Assembly: GCA_022592445.1 (NCBI GenBank)
Contig: JABYQR010000484.1
Coordinates: 1-27,791, forward strand
Direction: 5' to 3'
Length of the DNA: 27,791 nucleotides
Origin: Cytidiella melzeri
Taxonomy: Eukaryota; Basidiomycota; Agaricomycetes; Polyporales; Irpicaceae
Made by a program: the position numbers and the translations under genes. The notes under the pieces were generated by a model that saw only the letters and a program-made list of their open reading frames with translations, made no database searches and had not been told where the DNA came from. This document shows, piece after piece, positions 17,625 through 27,686 of this stretch. Numbering within the stretch: the first letter of the stretch is position 1; every line of letters starts with the position of its first letter.

Positions 17625-17950
17625 TCCACAGTCCATTTTCTTCCTTTAACAATGCTTCCTTCGGTCATGGTGATGCTCTTATTCATTTTATCCAACACTT
17701 TGCTTGCATCACTGCCACATTCCGTGATACCCCCTTACCCACTGGCAAGCCTAGTGACGCATTCTAAAGCATAGCACGGGTGCAGGTTACCTATAGGTAC
17801 TCATGGGTTAACCCTCACAACAACCCACAGGTATATTGACTCATGGGTAGCACATACCTGTGGTGCAGGTTGGCCACATGTGCGGGTCAGCCATCTGAGA
17901 AGTATGATACCTGCGGGTTGACCCGCAGGTGAGCAAAAGAAAGAATGAAT
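17625..17950. other. Remnant DNA and hAT subterminal palindromes
   Basis: 17625-17767 continues a plus-strand frame (SFNNASFGHGDALIHFIQHF) split by the solo LTR insertion. From about 17775 to 17935 there are repeated ACCYRYRGGT-type motifs, including GGGTTAACCC (17805-17814) and a perfect 10-bp palindrome ACCTGCGGGT-TG-ACCCGCAGGT (17909-17930). These lie just 3' of the hAT stop and resemble transposase-binding subterminal repeats. The exact hAT end is not determined. Confidence 0.5.
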
Positions 17951-18542
17951 TTAATCTTTGACAACATGTACATCAGTATCTACAGCGATAGCCTTCTCTT
18001 TGCCCTTCTTTGGCCGTTTATTTTTATCTTGAAAGACCTGTAGTATCTCCTCCTCAGGTATGACACCCGGAATATAAGCCCATGAACTCAGAACAGTTGC
18101 AGCACGAGTAGACTCATCGTTCAGAAAATGACGCCGTTTTGAGACAGTGAGGCCACCGCGCGAGAAAGCACGCTCAACATTGGTTGACAAAGCCGGTGCA
18201 GACAAGAAGTCAATGGCCATTTGCGCAAGTGCCCGCTTGTGCATATTGTTGCTGGACACTAGAATGCCATTCCAATGCTGCAAAGGATTGTCAACATCAA
18301 TGAGGCACAACGACTGAAGATAGTCATTGAGAACATCTGACATGGATACTACAGAGACCGGATTTTTCCAACAATGTCACAAGTTTACAGCCTTAGGCGC
18401 CTATCTACAGCGCTTATTTTCCGGCTAGGAGTGTTACCGGACCTAACCCTAACCCAGGTCACGTGACATCCTGCCTTATTTATCAATAGTCCAGACCCAA
18501 ACCCTAGACTCAATCTGGAGCGGTTCCAGATCAACCTAGGCT

Positions 18543-18777
18543 ATTGTTCTATTGTTCTCCTTCCATTGTTAGGGATTCCCCAGGGATTCCCCCAGTTCTT
18601 ATTGTTCTATTGTCTTTCGTCTATTGTCTTCTATCTATTGTTAGGGATTCCCCAGGGATTCCCCCAGTTTCTATTGTTCTATTGTTCCAGTTTCTATTGT
18701 TCTATTGTCTTATTGTTCTAGCTCTATTGTTCTACGTACCCTGGTCTTTGACAGTTACCCTGGTCCCTTATTGTTCT
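18543..18777 (+). promoter_or_regulatory. Array of eight ATTGTTCT motifs in LTR U3
   Basis: Exact ATTGTTCT begins at 18543, 18551, 18601, 18673, 18696, 18712, 18726 and 18770, with further near-matches (ATTGTTCC, ATTGTTAG, ATTGTC). The extended form TCTATTGTTCTC fits the published yeast Rox1 HMG-box consensus YYYATTGTTCTC. Function as an upstream activating or repressing array is inferred. Confidence 0.6.
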
Positions 18778-18848
18778 ATTGTTACTCCAGCCCCACAGTT
18801 ACTCCAGTCCCTAGTGTGGGAACTTGTGCACAGACCACCCAGCCACAG

Positions 18849-18857
18849 TATATATAG
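18849..18857 (+). promoter_or_regulatory. TATA box of family-3 solo LTR
   Basis: TATATATAG, starting 44 nt upstream of the first leader box at 18893. Confidence 0.6.
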
Positions 18858-18913
18858 TAGCCCTTACCCTCCCTAGCTCTGCATCTTGACCTCTCTGTCA
18901 TTTGCACTGCTAG

Positions 18914-18973
18914 GTGAGTTACTGCATGTAACTTAGTATCATACCTTATTAACTCTGTCATTTGCACTGCTAG
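18914..18973 (+). other. Predicted leader intron with duplicated splice-site boxes
   Basis: 60 nt: donor GTGAGT, branch-like ATTAAC, acceptor CTAG. The 21-nt box CTCTGTCATTTGCACTGCTAG minus its last base is written at 18893-18912, with the G at 18913; it recurs identically at 18953-18973. The sequence differs from the family-1 box but the architecture is the same. Confidence 0.62.
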
Positions 18974-21837
18974 TATCCGGCCCCAGTGCCTGCTTGCCTG
19001 CTCATCATCAACTTTGACCTTGTTGTCGTCGTTGGAGATCCACCCCTTCCTATCTACTTCACTCCCTGTTTAGGGTTATCAGCATAGCAGCAGTCGCTCC
19101 GCGACAACATCAATAGCATTGCTATTTTGCCCGTATTGATCAAGTTTTGCAAAGCAATCGTTTGGTCGTCGACGTCCGGGCTACAGAAAGATCCAACAAG
19201 TCAATTCCAAGTCCTCTCAAATATTGAAAACGTACTGGAGCAGCCCAAACTGACAGCGTTGGTTGCAAGGCGTCACGGCTATCCAATGCTGGGTCAGAGG
19301 GCCCATAGTTTCTCTGCCACTGCTCCCGCAGAAGGTCCTCTGCCGTGCAAATCCATTCAGCAGGCCAATTCATATCTCGAAAATACTTTGTCTTGTACTG
19401 AGGGTGGAGCACTGCAAGGAAAACACAATTAGAAACAGCTAATAAGAAACATCTGACTCTCCGAGGTACTCACTCATGGCCAGGCGATACATTACAGAGT
19501 CATCAGTTTTGGAGTAGTACTTGTTCAGCACCTGAAGGCCTCGAGCAGCTGCCAAGCGGACAACACCTGATGCATACACGTTCTCCGCCATGTCTTGGAG
19601 TGCAACTGTAAGCATGTTCATGACTGGGATGACTTCATGCAAGAGAGGTGTATTGGTTTGCGATATGCGGTTTATTGCGTTGAGAAAATCCTGCGGGTGG
19701 CTGACTTAGTCGTAGCATCATAATCTGAAAATGGTACTTACGCCCAGCAGCACGCTAAGCTCACTCAATAGAGCCCACTCGTTTACAGACAGTCACTGAT
19801 GCTGTAGCCCCTGCTTCCCGTCCTTGTCCCATTTAGCCATGCCAAATAATTTCTCCAATGCAGGTCGCAGCTTGAGAGCTCTGTCAATAGCGCCAGTGAG
19901 AGAATTCCACCGCGTGTTGATAGCACGGATCGGAAGCTTGAAAGATATCTCCACACGTTTGCAATTCATCTTGAGGTCTTCTCGCAAAGCCGGCGAATGG
20001 AATATACGCTTGGCAAGGTTCTTGAGCTGTATAAGCACCTTGTGAGTTTCTCGTGCCATGATGAGACTCGAGCCAGGCTATATAGCTCCGTACCTTTGTT
20101 ACTGCAAATCTTCCCATTTCTTCTTCGTCATCATCAAGAGCAAATCGACTCTCAACAGTGTGGTTGATATCTTTGATCTCTTCCTGGTTGGCAGCTTCGC
20201 GCACTGGGTCAAGCTCATACTCCTCGGTGTCACTGTCATTGTCGTTATCATCAGCACTGTGGTTGCCCTCGCTTGCCTCGTCTAGATCGTCTTCTTCACT
20301 GGCTATCGTGTTGACATCCACCTCACTGGTAGGATCTTCAGAGTGACCGCTTTTAGTCCGTTTTTGTGCAAATCCTGAAATGATGGCCTGCAACATATAA
20401 GCAACTGTTCATGGTATATAGCATATGCTTACTTTGACTACAAGGTTGAGGATGTGCGCGAAGCACCTCACTCGAGTCTGCGCTGAGTTTAGTCCGCCGA
20501 GGGACTCAAGCTCTGATATCATGGTATCATTGTTTGACGCGTTGTCACACGTAATTCCCAGCAGCTTTTTTGATCTGTTACGCGTCAAAACAATGTGGCG
20601 AGTTATCAATACAATGCTTACCTTCTTCTCTATACCAAGAAACTTCAGACAGCTTGTGAGCGCCTCTGCAAGATACACACCAGTGTGACCTTTCGTCAGC
20701 CTGAATCCAGCCTATCAGTCCTTATTTGGGCGCAGCGGAGTATAAGAAGAAATGCATACCAGATGAAATCAAGTACAAACGTGGCTACATTCCCTTCGAT
20801 GACACAATGGACGGTAACACCAAGGAAAGAGTAGACGTTGGGTGACGTCCATCCATCGAGGCAAAGGTGAAGGTGGCCAGGATAGTCTTGCAGCATTTTG
20901 CCAATATGCACGCGCGTGAGATTGAAAATCTCGCGCATGTCCCGCAACACAGTACTGGGGCCTGGAACTTTGGCTTTGGCGTACAACAGTGATATGATGG
21001 CGAGGAATTCGGGATCCTTGACGATCTTGAAGGGGCGATGGCGACGAGCAACCCATAGAGCCACGAGAAAGCGCAGTTGTGGTTTGCTATATGCTGTACC
21101 ATGAGCAAACACTGCAATGCTCTGATCGGCAGGAGCAACCGCTAGTGAGCATGACTGTATGTGACGGCTCAAGTTTCTAGTTGATGTGTTGGTACGGCGT
21201 CACAAAACTGAGATTGATGGACTGTGTTCTTGTCAATTGTCGCCGGTTTGCGTAGAGAATAGAACAAGAGTACATACTTTAGCTTGCAGAAAAATTTGTA
21301 CTTGACATCGCCTTTCTCGACAACAATCTCAGGATGCCGGAAATGTGCGTACAAATTGGACTCCCAAGTTTTACTTTGCACGGCTACATTTCTCGTTGTC
21401 AGATGCTATGTGCGTGTGTCAGTTCAATGAATGAACTCACCAACAACCTCTTCATTGGTGCGCTCAGCCACCTTCCATTTGAGGTTGAAGGCGGACTGCT
21501 TCTCAACCACAAGAGACTCAGGGCTTGAAGTCCTGCCTATGGCGTTGGTCCCAGCTGCATTCTCGTTGTCACTTTCGCTATCGGCTGTTCGAGCTTGTTT
21601 GCAGGGCCTGGTCTGCTTGTTTGAGCGCGGCAAGGCAGGCTATTGAGTCGAGCGTAGCGGGGAAAGACAAAGTGTGAAGCTGACGGTGCCCAAAGCTGGC
21701 CATGGGTAGAGGTAGTCTTGATGCCATTTTGATGAGAGAAAAAGTTGCCCCGTTGAGAGATAAATAGCGAGAGGGCGGAGGCAAATTTGAGAGGAGTGCG
21801 GAGGTCATGGCATGCGGTATCAGGCGCTGGTCACCAG

Positions 21838-22143
21838 GGTGGTTTAAAGGGCCGCGCCGTGTTATGTTGCTCAGGCAGCAGCCTCTATGCACCTCCTTGT
21901 TGGTGTGCAATGAAGGTACGTAGGATGTCAAACCGCCTCTCATCAACGCAGCGAATGCATTCACTGGCGAGAGATCAAGAGTGGTGGTGCCGGTGTTGCA
22001 GGATGCAACTCGAGGGCTAACTTGGGCCACCTCTCTCCGTTCCATAACACCGCTGAGGTGGTTTGAGGGGCTGCACCGTGTTATGTTGCTCAGGCAGCAG
22101 CCTCTATGCACCTCCTTGTTGGTGTGCAATGAAGGTACGTAGG
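21838..22143. repeat. Pair of 87-bp direct repeats (21838-21924, 22057-22143)
   Basis: The two 87-bp copies differ at about four sites, all transitions, and flank 132 bp of unrelated sequence. They lie upstream of the hAT gene. The unit could be a small terminal-repeat (TRIM-like) element or a duplicated promoter segment. Confidence 0.75.
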
Positions 22144-22699
22144 TAAAGCGCGCTATGCCACCGACTCACAAAATCGGCAGCGTAGGCGCTCTTACCTTCA
22201 CGCCGTGTGCACCCCCGGCTACCACCACTGCAACCACCACCACTACCACATTCCGGACTTTACGCGTATGTGACCCCACGCACAGTGCCTCTCGCGTACC
22301 TCCTCCAAGTCGACAACATGGGCATTCTGCTGAACTGTGGCTTGCCGGACTGGTGTCCGGAGGCGAAAGAGGAGGATTGAGGGGAGGAGAGGATGGAGAA
22401 GGAGAAGCCGGCCGGAGTGTATGGGTGGGAAGAGTAGTGGTGATGTTCTTATTCGAGTTCTCGCCTGTGCATCCTCCCTGCACACATGTCGACATTACTG
22501 ACTTCTTTCCTTCAGACCTCGCACATTCCGGGCACCAGCAGCACCCATTCCTTTCGTGACCAACCATATCCAACTGGTTCAACTCGTCGTACCACATTGT
22601 CGTTGTCGTTGCTGTTGTAGCTGCCGCCATTAGGCTGCACTTCTTGTGCACTCAGCGTCGGTGTGCCAAAACGTTCTGCTGATGAAGACAGTTCTCCTA
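22144..22699. other. Unassigned segment with triplet-rich patches
   Basis: ACC/CAC triplet runs lie near 22220-22250, and GTT/GTC-rich sequence near 22595-22620. Open frames exist on both strands but have low-complexity products (poly-Val or poly-Thr). A minus-strand stretch with CCWCPECARSEGKK (about 22530) is Cys-rich but unrecognised. No gene is called. Confidence 0.35.
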
Positions 22700-23222
22700 T
22701 GTTTGAAAGTTACGAGTGTAGGGGATGACTAGGAGAGTCAACTAACTCTGGGAGTAAGTGTCTTATTATTTCTCTGCTCTCTAGGAGCGGTATATATACA
22801 TGTCTGTAACTAGATTACTAATGCTACAGTAATGTCATATGAGTAAGGATTGGTAAGGATTGGTAATCCTATGAGTAATGATTGGTAATGCACAGTCCTG
22901 CTTGCTAATACTACTGAATAGAGAATGTAAGCGATGACTGAGCATCCTACATAACTGAATGGTGCTGACTGAGCCTTTAGTAAGCTCAATACATTTGGTA
23001 TATGAAATATGAGTCATGCAGAAGCCTCATGGTACTTCTGCTATTCAGTCATGGAAACTACTGGAACACAATGCCATATGGTGCAAGTATCGCATTGTGT
23101 GTGACCATAAGGATGGTGGAATCACATGCTATGTACTATCTGATCTTATCTATCTACATATCTAATCTACATTGTCCATAGATCTGATGTCCGATAATCA
23201 GCGATACAATCTTGCTTTGACA
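22700..23222 (-). mobile_element. 3' LTR of the Copia element
   Basis: The upper end is well placed: the minus strand reads AAGTGGGAG then TGTCAAAGCAAG at 23222. The lower end is inferred at TGTTTGAAAG (22700), which mirrors the other terminus. TATATATA on the minus strand lies at about 22791-22798. The partner LTR lies outside the window, so the lower boundary and target duplication (candidate TCCTA) cannot be confirmed. Confidence 0.7.
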
Positions 23223-23231
23223 CTCCCACTT
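23223..23231 (-). promoter_or_regulatory. Polypurine tract of the Copia element
   Basis: AAGTGGGAG on the minus strand immediately precedes the LTR start TGTCAAAG. Confidence 0.65.
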
Positions 23232-23279
23232 GATGCCAACATCATTTTGCTTTGAGCTACTTTGAATGACAGCATCTCG

Positions 23280-26200
23280 TTAGGGTGCAGTGAAGTTCAC
23301 TAGTCCAAGACTCCCACTGAATTTAGACTGTTTCTGAAATGCCAATGACTTGGTCATAATATCAGCAACTTGGTCTTCAGTTGGAATGGCATAGAGTTCT
23401 GCCTTTGTTTCTTCATTTATGAACTCGCGAACATAGTGGTAACAAATGTCAATGTGCTTTGAACGAGCTTCAATCTTTGGATTCTTTGTGAAGAAGATGG
23501 CACCGTGGTTGTCGCAATAGATCGTAGTGGGACCTCTTGGTGACATATCCAATTCCGTAAGCATAGTACGTATCCAAGCACACTGCCTCGCTGTGTCGCA
23601 TAATGCCATGTACTCTGCTTCCATTGAAGAGAGTGCTACGGTCTTCTGTTTCCTCGAGACCCATGACACTGCGCCTTTGGCCAGAAGGAATGCATAGCCA
23701 GTAGTGGAGTGTCTATCGTCTTTGTTCTCAGCCCAGTCTGCGTCTGAGTACCCAACTAGTCCAGATTGGCTGCGTCCATCATACTTGATAGCATATGACT
23801 GAGTACCAAGTAGATAACGGAGTATGTACTTCGCAGCATTCATATGGATCTGAGTGGGATTTGACATATACTGAGAAAGACGTATGACAGCATATGAAAT
23901 GTCGGGACGAGTACCAATCAAGGCTTGATACGAACTCCTAAGCTCATGTTCCGCTGTATAGTCGGAATCTGCTTTACGAAGTTCTAGTCCAGATGGTAAA
24001 GGTGTACGGGCAGGATTAGCATTGATCATTTGAAAACGTTTAAGAGCATCTTCAATGTACGACCCTTGAGAAAGGTAGAGTGTACGCTCTTTACGATTTC
24101 TATGCACTTGCATGCCTAGGATTAGCTTTGCTTCTCCTAAGTCATGCATCTCATATTGATTCATGAGATTTGTTTTGAGTGCTTTGATCCCAGCTTTATC
24201 GTTGCCAATAGGAAATATATCATCAACATAGAGGATAAGCATCAAAGTCCCCCCTTGTTGGTGATATATGTATACACCAGCATCGGACTCAATACGTTCA
24301 AAGCCCAAAGCTACAAGCATATTGTGTATTTTGATATTCCAAGTTCGTGAAGCTTGTTTAAGTCCATAAATGGCTTTCTTAAGCAAACAAACATGGTTCT
24401 CTTTTCCCTTCTCTACGAAACCTTCTGGTTGTTCCATATAGATTTCCTCATCCAGTTCGCCGTACAGGAATGCTGTTTTTACGTCCAGTGCCTCGATTTC
24501 CCAATTCTCGAGTGCAGCTATAGCTAGTAGCGTGCAGATGGACTCAAAACGTGCGACTGGTGAGAAGGTTTCTTGATAATCAATTCCTTCAACTTGCGTG
24601 AAGCCTTTTGCTACAAGACGTGTTTTGTAACAACCGTCAGATTTGACTGCAAAGACCCATTTGCATTTGACTATTTTTCGTGAAGGGTCTGGTCGTTTAA
24701 CAAGCTTCCAAGTGCCATTCTTCATTTGAGAGGCAATTTCGTCTTGTGCAGCAGCGTACCATAAATCTCTATTGTCACTTTTCATCGCTTGTTTCCAAGT
24801 CTGAGGAAATTCGTTCATTGCAAACGCCGTGACATATGAAGACAATATATGTTCTAGAGATTCAGATTGATCCTCCGATTGACTCGGTAGATCAGATGGG
24901 AGATCAATGTTCGATTCCTCCGGTGTCGAAGGTAATCTAGAAGATCCAGGTACTGGATTAGACGCTGTACGTCTTACTGGTCCAGGTACTGCTGGCTTTG
25001 TTGATTCTCTCCATTTAGCCGTTTGCTCCTTTTGTCGCTTTTCAACACCCTTATCGCGTGCAACTGCCTGTTCATTACGCTTCACTTTGTCGACTGGGTT
25101 AAAGCCAAGCGAAGGATTCTTTCCAGCAGTTGATCTCTTTGGTCGAGACGGTGGTTGCTGCTGTACTGGTTGACGTGCGTTTGAACGTGAAGGCTGAGGC
25201 AGTGCTTGCTGCGGTCTACTGACTGGTGTGCCGCGGGTATTACGACTGGGTGCTCTCGGCTGAGGTACAGGCTGCTGAGGAGGATTCTGCGGTTCTTGTT
25301 GTCTTGGATGATTATCATCTCTATCATCAAGCTCATTGTGACCAGCATCATCGTCCTCATCAACAAAAGGTAAATCGATATCATGTAGAGGTTGTGGATT
25401 ATCGTCAGATTGGGGTTGTTTGGAAAGAGAAGTATCAAGATTGGTACGATATGGGAAAGTATTCTCGTCAAACTTTACGTCGGTCGCTAAGACTATCCGT
25501 TGTTTATCCCAGAACCGGTAACCCTTAAGACCAGGTTCATATCCAACAAATATCATAGGAGCTGCCTTGGCAGACAGCTTGTTCTGACGACGTTCCTTGT
25601 GTATAAAGACATATGCGCGACATCCAAATACACGAAGGCGAGAAATATCAGGTTGTTCACCCAAAAATTTCTCAATAGGTGTGTGCCAATTAAGACACTG
25701 ACTTGGTAGGTGGTTATAAACATATACGGCAGCCTCGCATGACAACTTCCAAAAGCCGTTAGAAAGACCAGCGTGGTGACGCATGGCTTCTGCTTTATAA
25801 ACAATTGTCTGCTGCCATCGTTCCGCTCTACCATTCTGCTGATGTGAATAAGGCGTGGATGTCTGACGTTCTATACCATACTGATGTAGGTATTTAGTGA
25901 ACTCATCATTCAAGAACTCTGTACCCCTATCACTGTGAAACTTCTTCATCTTTCGACCAGTCTGGTTTTCTGCCCATGTTTTCCATCTCTTAAACTCGGA
26001 TAATGCTTGGTTTTTATGCTTGAGGTAACATTGTTCCCCCATGCCAGTAGCATCATCTGAGAGAGTCATGGCGTACTTATAACCATCAATCAAAAGCGAA
26101 GGAAATTCAACTAAGTCCGAGTGAACCAGTTCTAGTGGCTCCTTGGCTCGTGATAAAGAGGGTGGTTTTGGAAGTTGCTTTCCTCGACCAAGTTCACATC

Positions 26201-27686
26201 CGTGGCATGGAGCAGTTGAGGACGGGACAGAGATACGCTCAGGTAATCCCTTAGTCCCTTTGTGAAGATTCTCAACAATGCGCTTCCACGGATGTCCTAG
26301 CCTATTATGCCACAACAGATAATTATCAGAGGTCTTTATGGCTGCTACTGTCTCTTGTCGCTTTACTATGCGCGCATTTATGTGGTACATGCCTGCGTCG
26401 TCACAGTTTCCATACAGGAAATCTTTGCCCTTGTGTTGTATAGTCCAGCCTTTCGCTGTGATTTGACTTGTATAGCCATTGGCCAAAGCCTTACAAGGTG
26501 CAAAGAATTGAGTAACTGCGTCTGGGATATAAAGAACGTTCTGAAGGGTGGCACGGCTTACTACACCATTTTTGAGCGTTGAGTCAATAATCACAGTCCC
26601 CCTTCCCAATATCTGAAGTGACATTTTCCTTCCTGCAACCGAACAGAATCCGGGTTTTACTGCAGCGGAATATTGTACAAAGTCAGAATATTGGTTAGTG
26701 ATATGGCTACTTGCGCCACTGTCAATAAGCCATTGGACAGTATCACGCTCGTGCGAGGAATAGAGTGAACCAGTGATCATTTCGAAAGACTCAGTCTCGA
26801 ATACAGGCATAGTTTCTACGTTAACACTTTGAACTCGTGCTTTTCCTTTTCCCTTCTGATCCTTTTTCCCATTCTTGTTGTCCTGTTTCTTCTTGTTCTG
26901 CTGCTGATTGTTCTGCGCTCCAGACGACTTGTTCTTCCGAGTATTGTTATTGGACGGTTTAGTGTCCCAGTGCTCCTTGGTAGAGTGATTGGTCTTGCCA
27001 CATCTGTCACATCTCTTTGAACCTTTATTGAATCGCTTGACTTGAGTTATCCTTGAAGCAGAGGTGCCTACTTCGTTAGAAAGACGCCTAGTTTCCTCGG
27101 CTTCAATCTTAGGAATGATGTTACTCAAGGTCAAGTTCTTCAGGTCATCGATAGTGCTGATGTATGCGGATAAAGCAAGATCATATGAAGGAGGAAGTTT
27201 TCCCAGCAACAGGAAAGCCTTCATTTTGTCGTCAAGAGTAAGACCAGCAGTAGCGACATCTTTGATCATGGTCTGGTACTTTTCGATCTGAGGACGTATT
27301 TCTTGATTTTCATCAAAGACCAGGTTGTTCAATTTCTTGAACGCAACCATGCTCTCGAGTACGTTGGACTTTTTGTACTCTTTCTTCACGGTGTCCCAGA
27401 TGTACTTTGCATCAGTGATCTTGTCGTCGTCAAGTTTGGACTTGATAATATCGAAAGAAATCTTTGACAAGAGGTATCCAGCCGCTCGTATATTCAACGT
27501 CTTCCATTTAGCAATCACTGCTGCATCAGCAGGAGAGCCTGGTTCCGTGCTAGCTCCGGTGACAATGTCCCAACCATCAATGAACATCAGAGTGGCCTGC
27601 ATAGCCATCCTCCATTCTTGATAGTTATTGCCTTTAAGAACTGGTTTGTCATCCTTAGCTAGCTTCTGGATTTCGTTGGAACTCAT
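23280..27686 (-). CDS. Ty1/Copia Gag-Pol polyprotein, 1468 residues, uninterrupted
   Basis: A single ORF encodes all Copia functions in Copia order. Gag (UBN2-like) covers residues 10-200. A zinc-knuckle-like CDRCGKTNHSTKEH lies at 226-239, with His as the last ligand. The protease site DSGAS starts at 322. The pre-integrase HHCC region (H460 to C497) is followed by integrase catalytic D524, D586 and E622. A Gln/Pro-rich linker spans 790-850. RT has LDVKTAFLYG and YVDD (1153-1156). RNase H has YSDADW (D1315), MEAEY (E1356) and CDNHG (D1392). The start is the first ATG, in a reasonable context. The length is normal for the family. One oddity: between YQALIG and TRPDISYAV the usual SLMY-type stretch of about eight residues is missing. 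This is the only apparently intact polyprotein in the window, and it is likely the youngest insertion. Confidence 0.95.
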   Translation of the reverse strand: MSSNEIQKLAKDDKPVLKGNNYQEWRMAMQATLMFIDGWDIVTGASTEPGSPADAAVIAKWKTLNIRAAGYLLSKISFDIIKSKLDDDKITDAKYIWDTVKKEYKKSNVLESMVAFKKLNNLVFDENQEIRPQIEKYQTMIKDVATAGLTLDDKMKAFLLLGKLPPSYDLALSAYISTIDDLKNLTLSNIIPKIEAEETRRLSNEVGTSASRITQVKRFNKGSKRCDRCGKTNHSTKEHWDTKPSNNNTRKNKSSGAQNNQQQNKKKQDNKNGKKDQKGKGKARVQSVNVETMPVFETESFEMITGSLYSSHERDTVQWLIDSGASSHITNQYSDFVQYSAAVKPGFCSVAGRKMSLQILGRGTVIIDSTLKNGVVSRATLQNVLYIPDAVTQFFAPCKALANGYTSQITAKGWTIQHKGKDFLYGNCDDAGMYHINARIVKRQETVAAIKTSDNYLLWHNRLGHPWKRIVENLHKGTKGLPERISVPSSTAPCHGCELGRGKQLPKPPSLSRAKEPLELVHSDLVEFPSLLIDGYKYAMTLSDDATGMGEQCYLKHKNQALSEFKRWKTWAENQTGRKMKKFHSDRGTEFLNDEFTKYLHQYGIERQTSTPYSHQQNGRAERWQQTIVYKAEAMRHHAGLSNGFWKLSCEAAVYVYNHLPSQCLNWHTPIEKFLGEQPDISRLRVFGCRAYVFIHKERRQNKLSAKAAPMIFVGYEPGLKGYRFWDKQRIVLATDVKFDENTFPYRTNLDTSLSKQPQSDDNPQPLHDIDLPFVDEDDDAGHNELDDRDDNHPRQQEPQNPPQQPVPQPRAPSRNTRGTPVSRPQQALPQPSRSNARQPVQQQPPSRPKRSTAGKNPSLGFNPVDKVKRNEQAVARDKGVEKRQKEQTAKWRESTKPAVPGPVRRTASNPVPGSSRLPSTPEESNIDLPSDLPSQSEDQSESLEHILSSYVTAFAMNEFPQTWKQAMKSDNRDLWYAAAQDEIASQMKNGTWKLVKRPDPSRKIVKCKWVFAVKSDGCYKTRLVAKGFTQVEGIDYQETFSPVARFESICTLLAIAALENWEIEALDVKTAFLYGELDEEIYMEQPEGFVEKGKENHVCLLKKAIYGLKQASRTWNIKIHNMLVALGFERIESDAGVYIYHQQGGTLMLILYVDDIFPIGNDKAGIKALKTNLMNQYEMHDLGEAKLILGMQVHRNRKERTLYLSQGSYIEDALKRFQMINANPARTPLPSGLELRKADSDYTAEHELRSSYQALIGTRPDISYAVIRLSQYMSNPTQIHMNAAKYILRYLLGTQSYAIKYDGRSQSGLVGYSDADWAENKDDRHSTTGYAFLLAKGAVSWVSRKQKTVALSSMEAEYMALCDTARQCAWIRTMLTELDMSPRGPTTIYCDNHGAIFFTKNPKIEARSKHIDICYHYVREFINEETKAELYAIPTEDQVADIMTKSLAFQKQSKFSGSLGLVNFTAP

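Larger units (their letters stand above)
18338..19106 (+). mobile_element. Solo LTR (family 3) inserted in the hAT gene
   Basis: 769 bp with ends TGACATGG and CCGCGACA and a perfect 5-bp target duplication ACATC (18333-18337 and 19107-19111). Removing it with one copy joins the hAT frame: QNSNAID continues into VLNDYLQSL. It has a TATA box at 18849-18857, an ATTGTTCT array upstream and a leader intron at 18914-18973. A 33-bp direct repeat lies at 18565-18597 and 18637-18669. Confidence 0.92.
17951..21637 (-). pseudogene. hAT-family transposase, degenerate and split by a solo LTR
   Basis: Exon-like pieces run on the minus strand. The N-terminal segment (21424-21633, SNKQTRPCKQARTADSESD) has no ATG. 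The BED-type zinc finger is split: SKTWESNLYAHFRHPEIVV with YKFFCKLK (21270-21381), then TSTRNLSRHIQSC (about 21160). A TGA at 21200-21202 interrupts it. HLCLDGWTSPN (about 20850) has the first catalytic Asp; LLGITCDNASNN (about 20530) the second. Then come NTRWNSLTGAI (about 19910), HPQYKTKYFRDMNWP (about 19390) and the C-terminal dimerisation domain LSAPALSTNVERAFSRGG (about 18190), with a stop at 17951. Introns are supported at 20388-20432 (joins LNLVVK to AIISGFAQ) and about 20700-20760 (joins DFIW to LTKGHTG). It would cut and paste its own element. Confidence 0.82.

Noticed and set aside
21578..22129. 183-codon minus-strand ORF upstream of the hAT gene
   Set aside because: It spans the 87-bp direct repeats and so repeats its own peptide; it starts in repeat DNA and its frame does not lead into the transposase.
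22155..22651. Overlapping ORFs on both strands near 22.4 kb
   Set aside because: Products are dominated by triplet-repeat translation and have no recognisable domain; no splice or promoter support.
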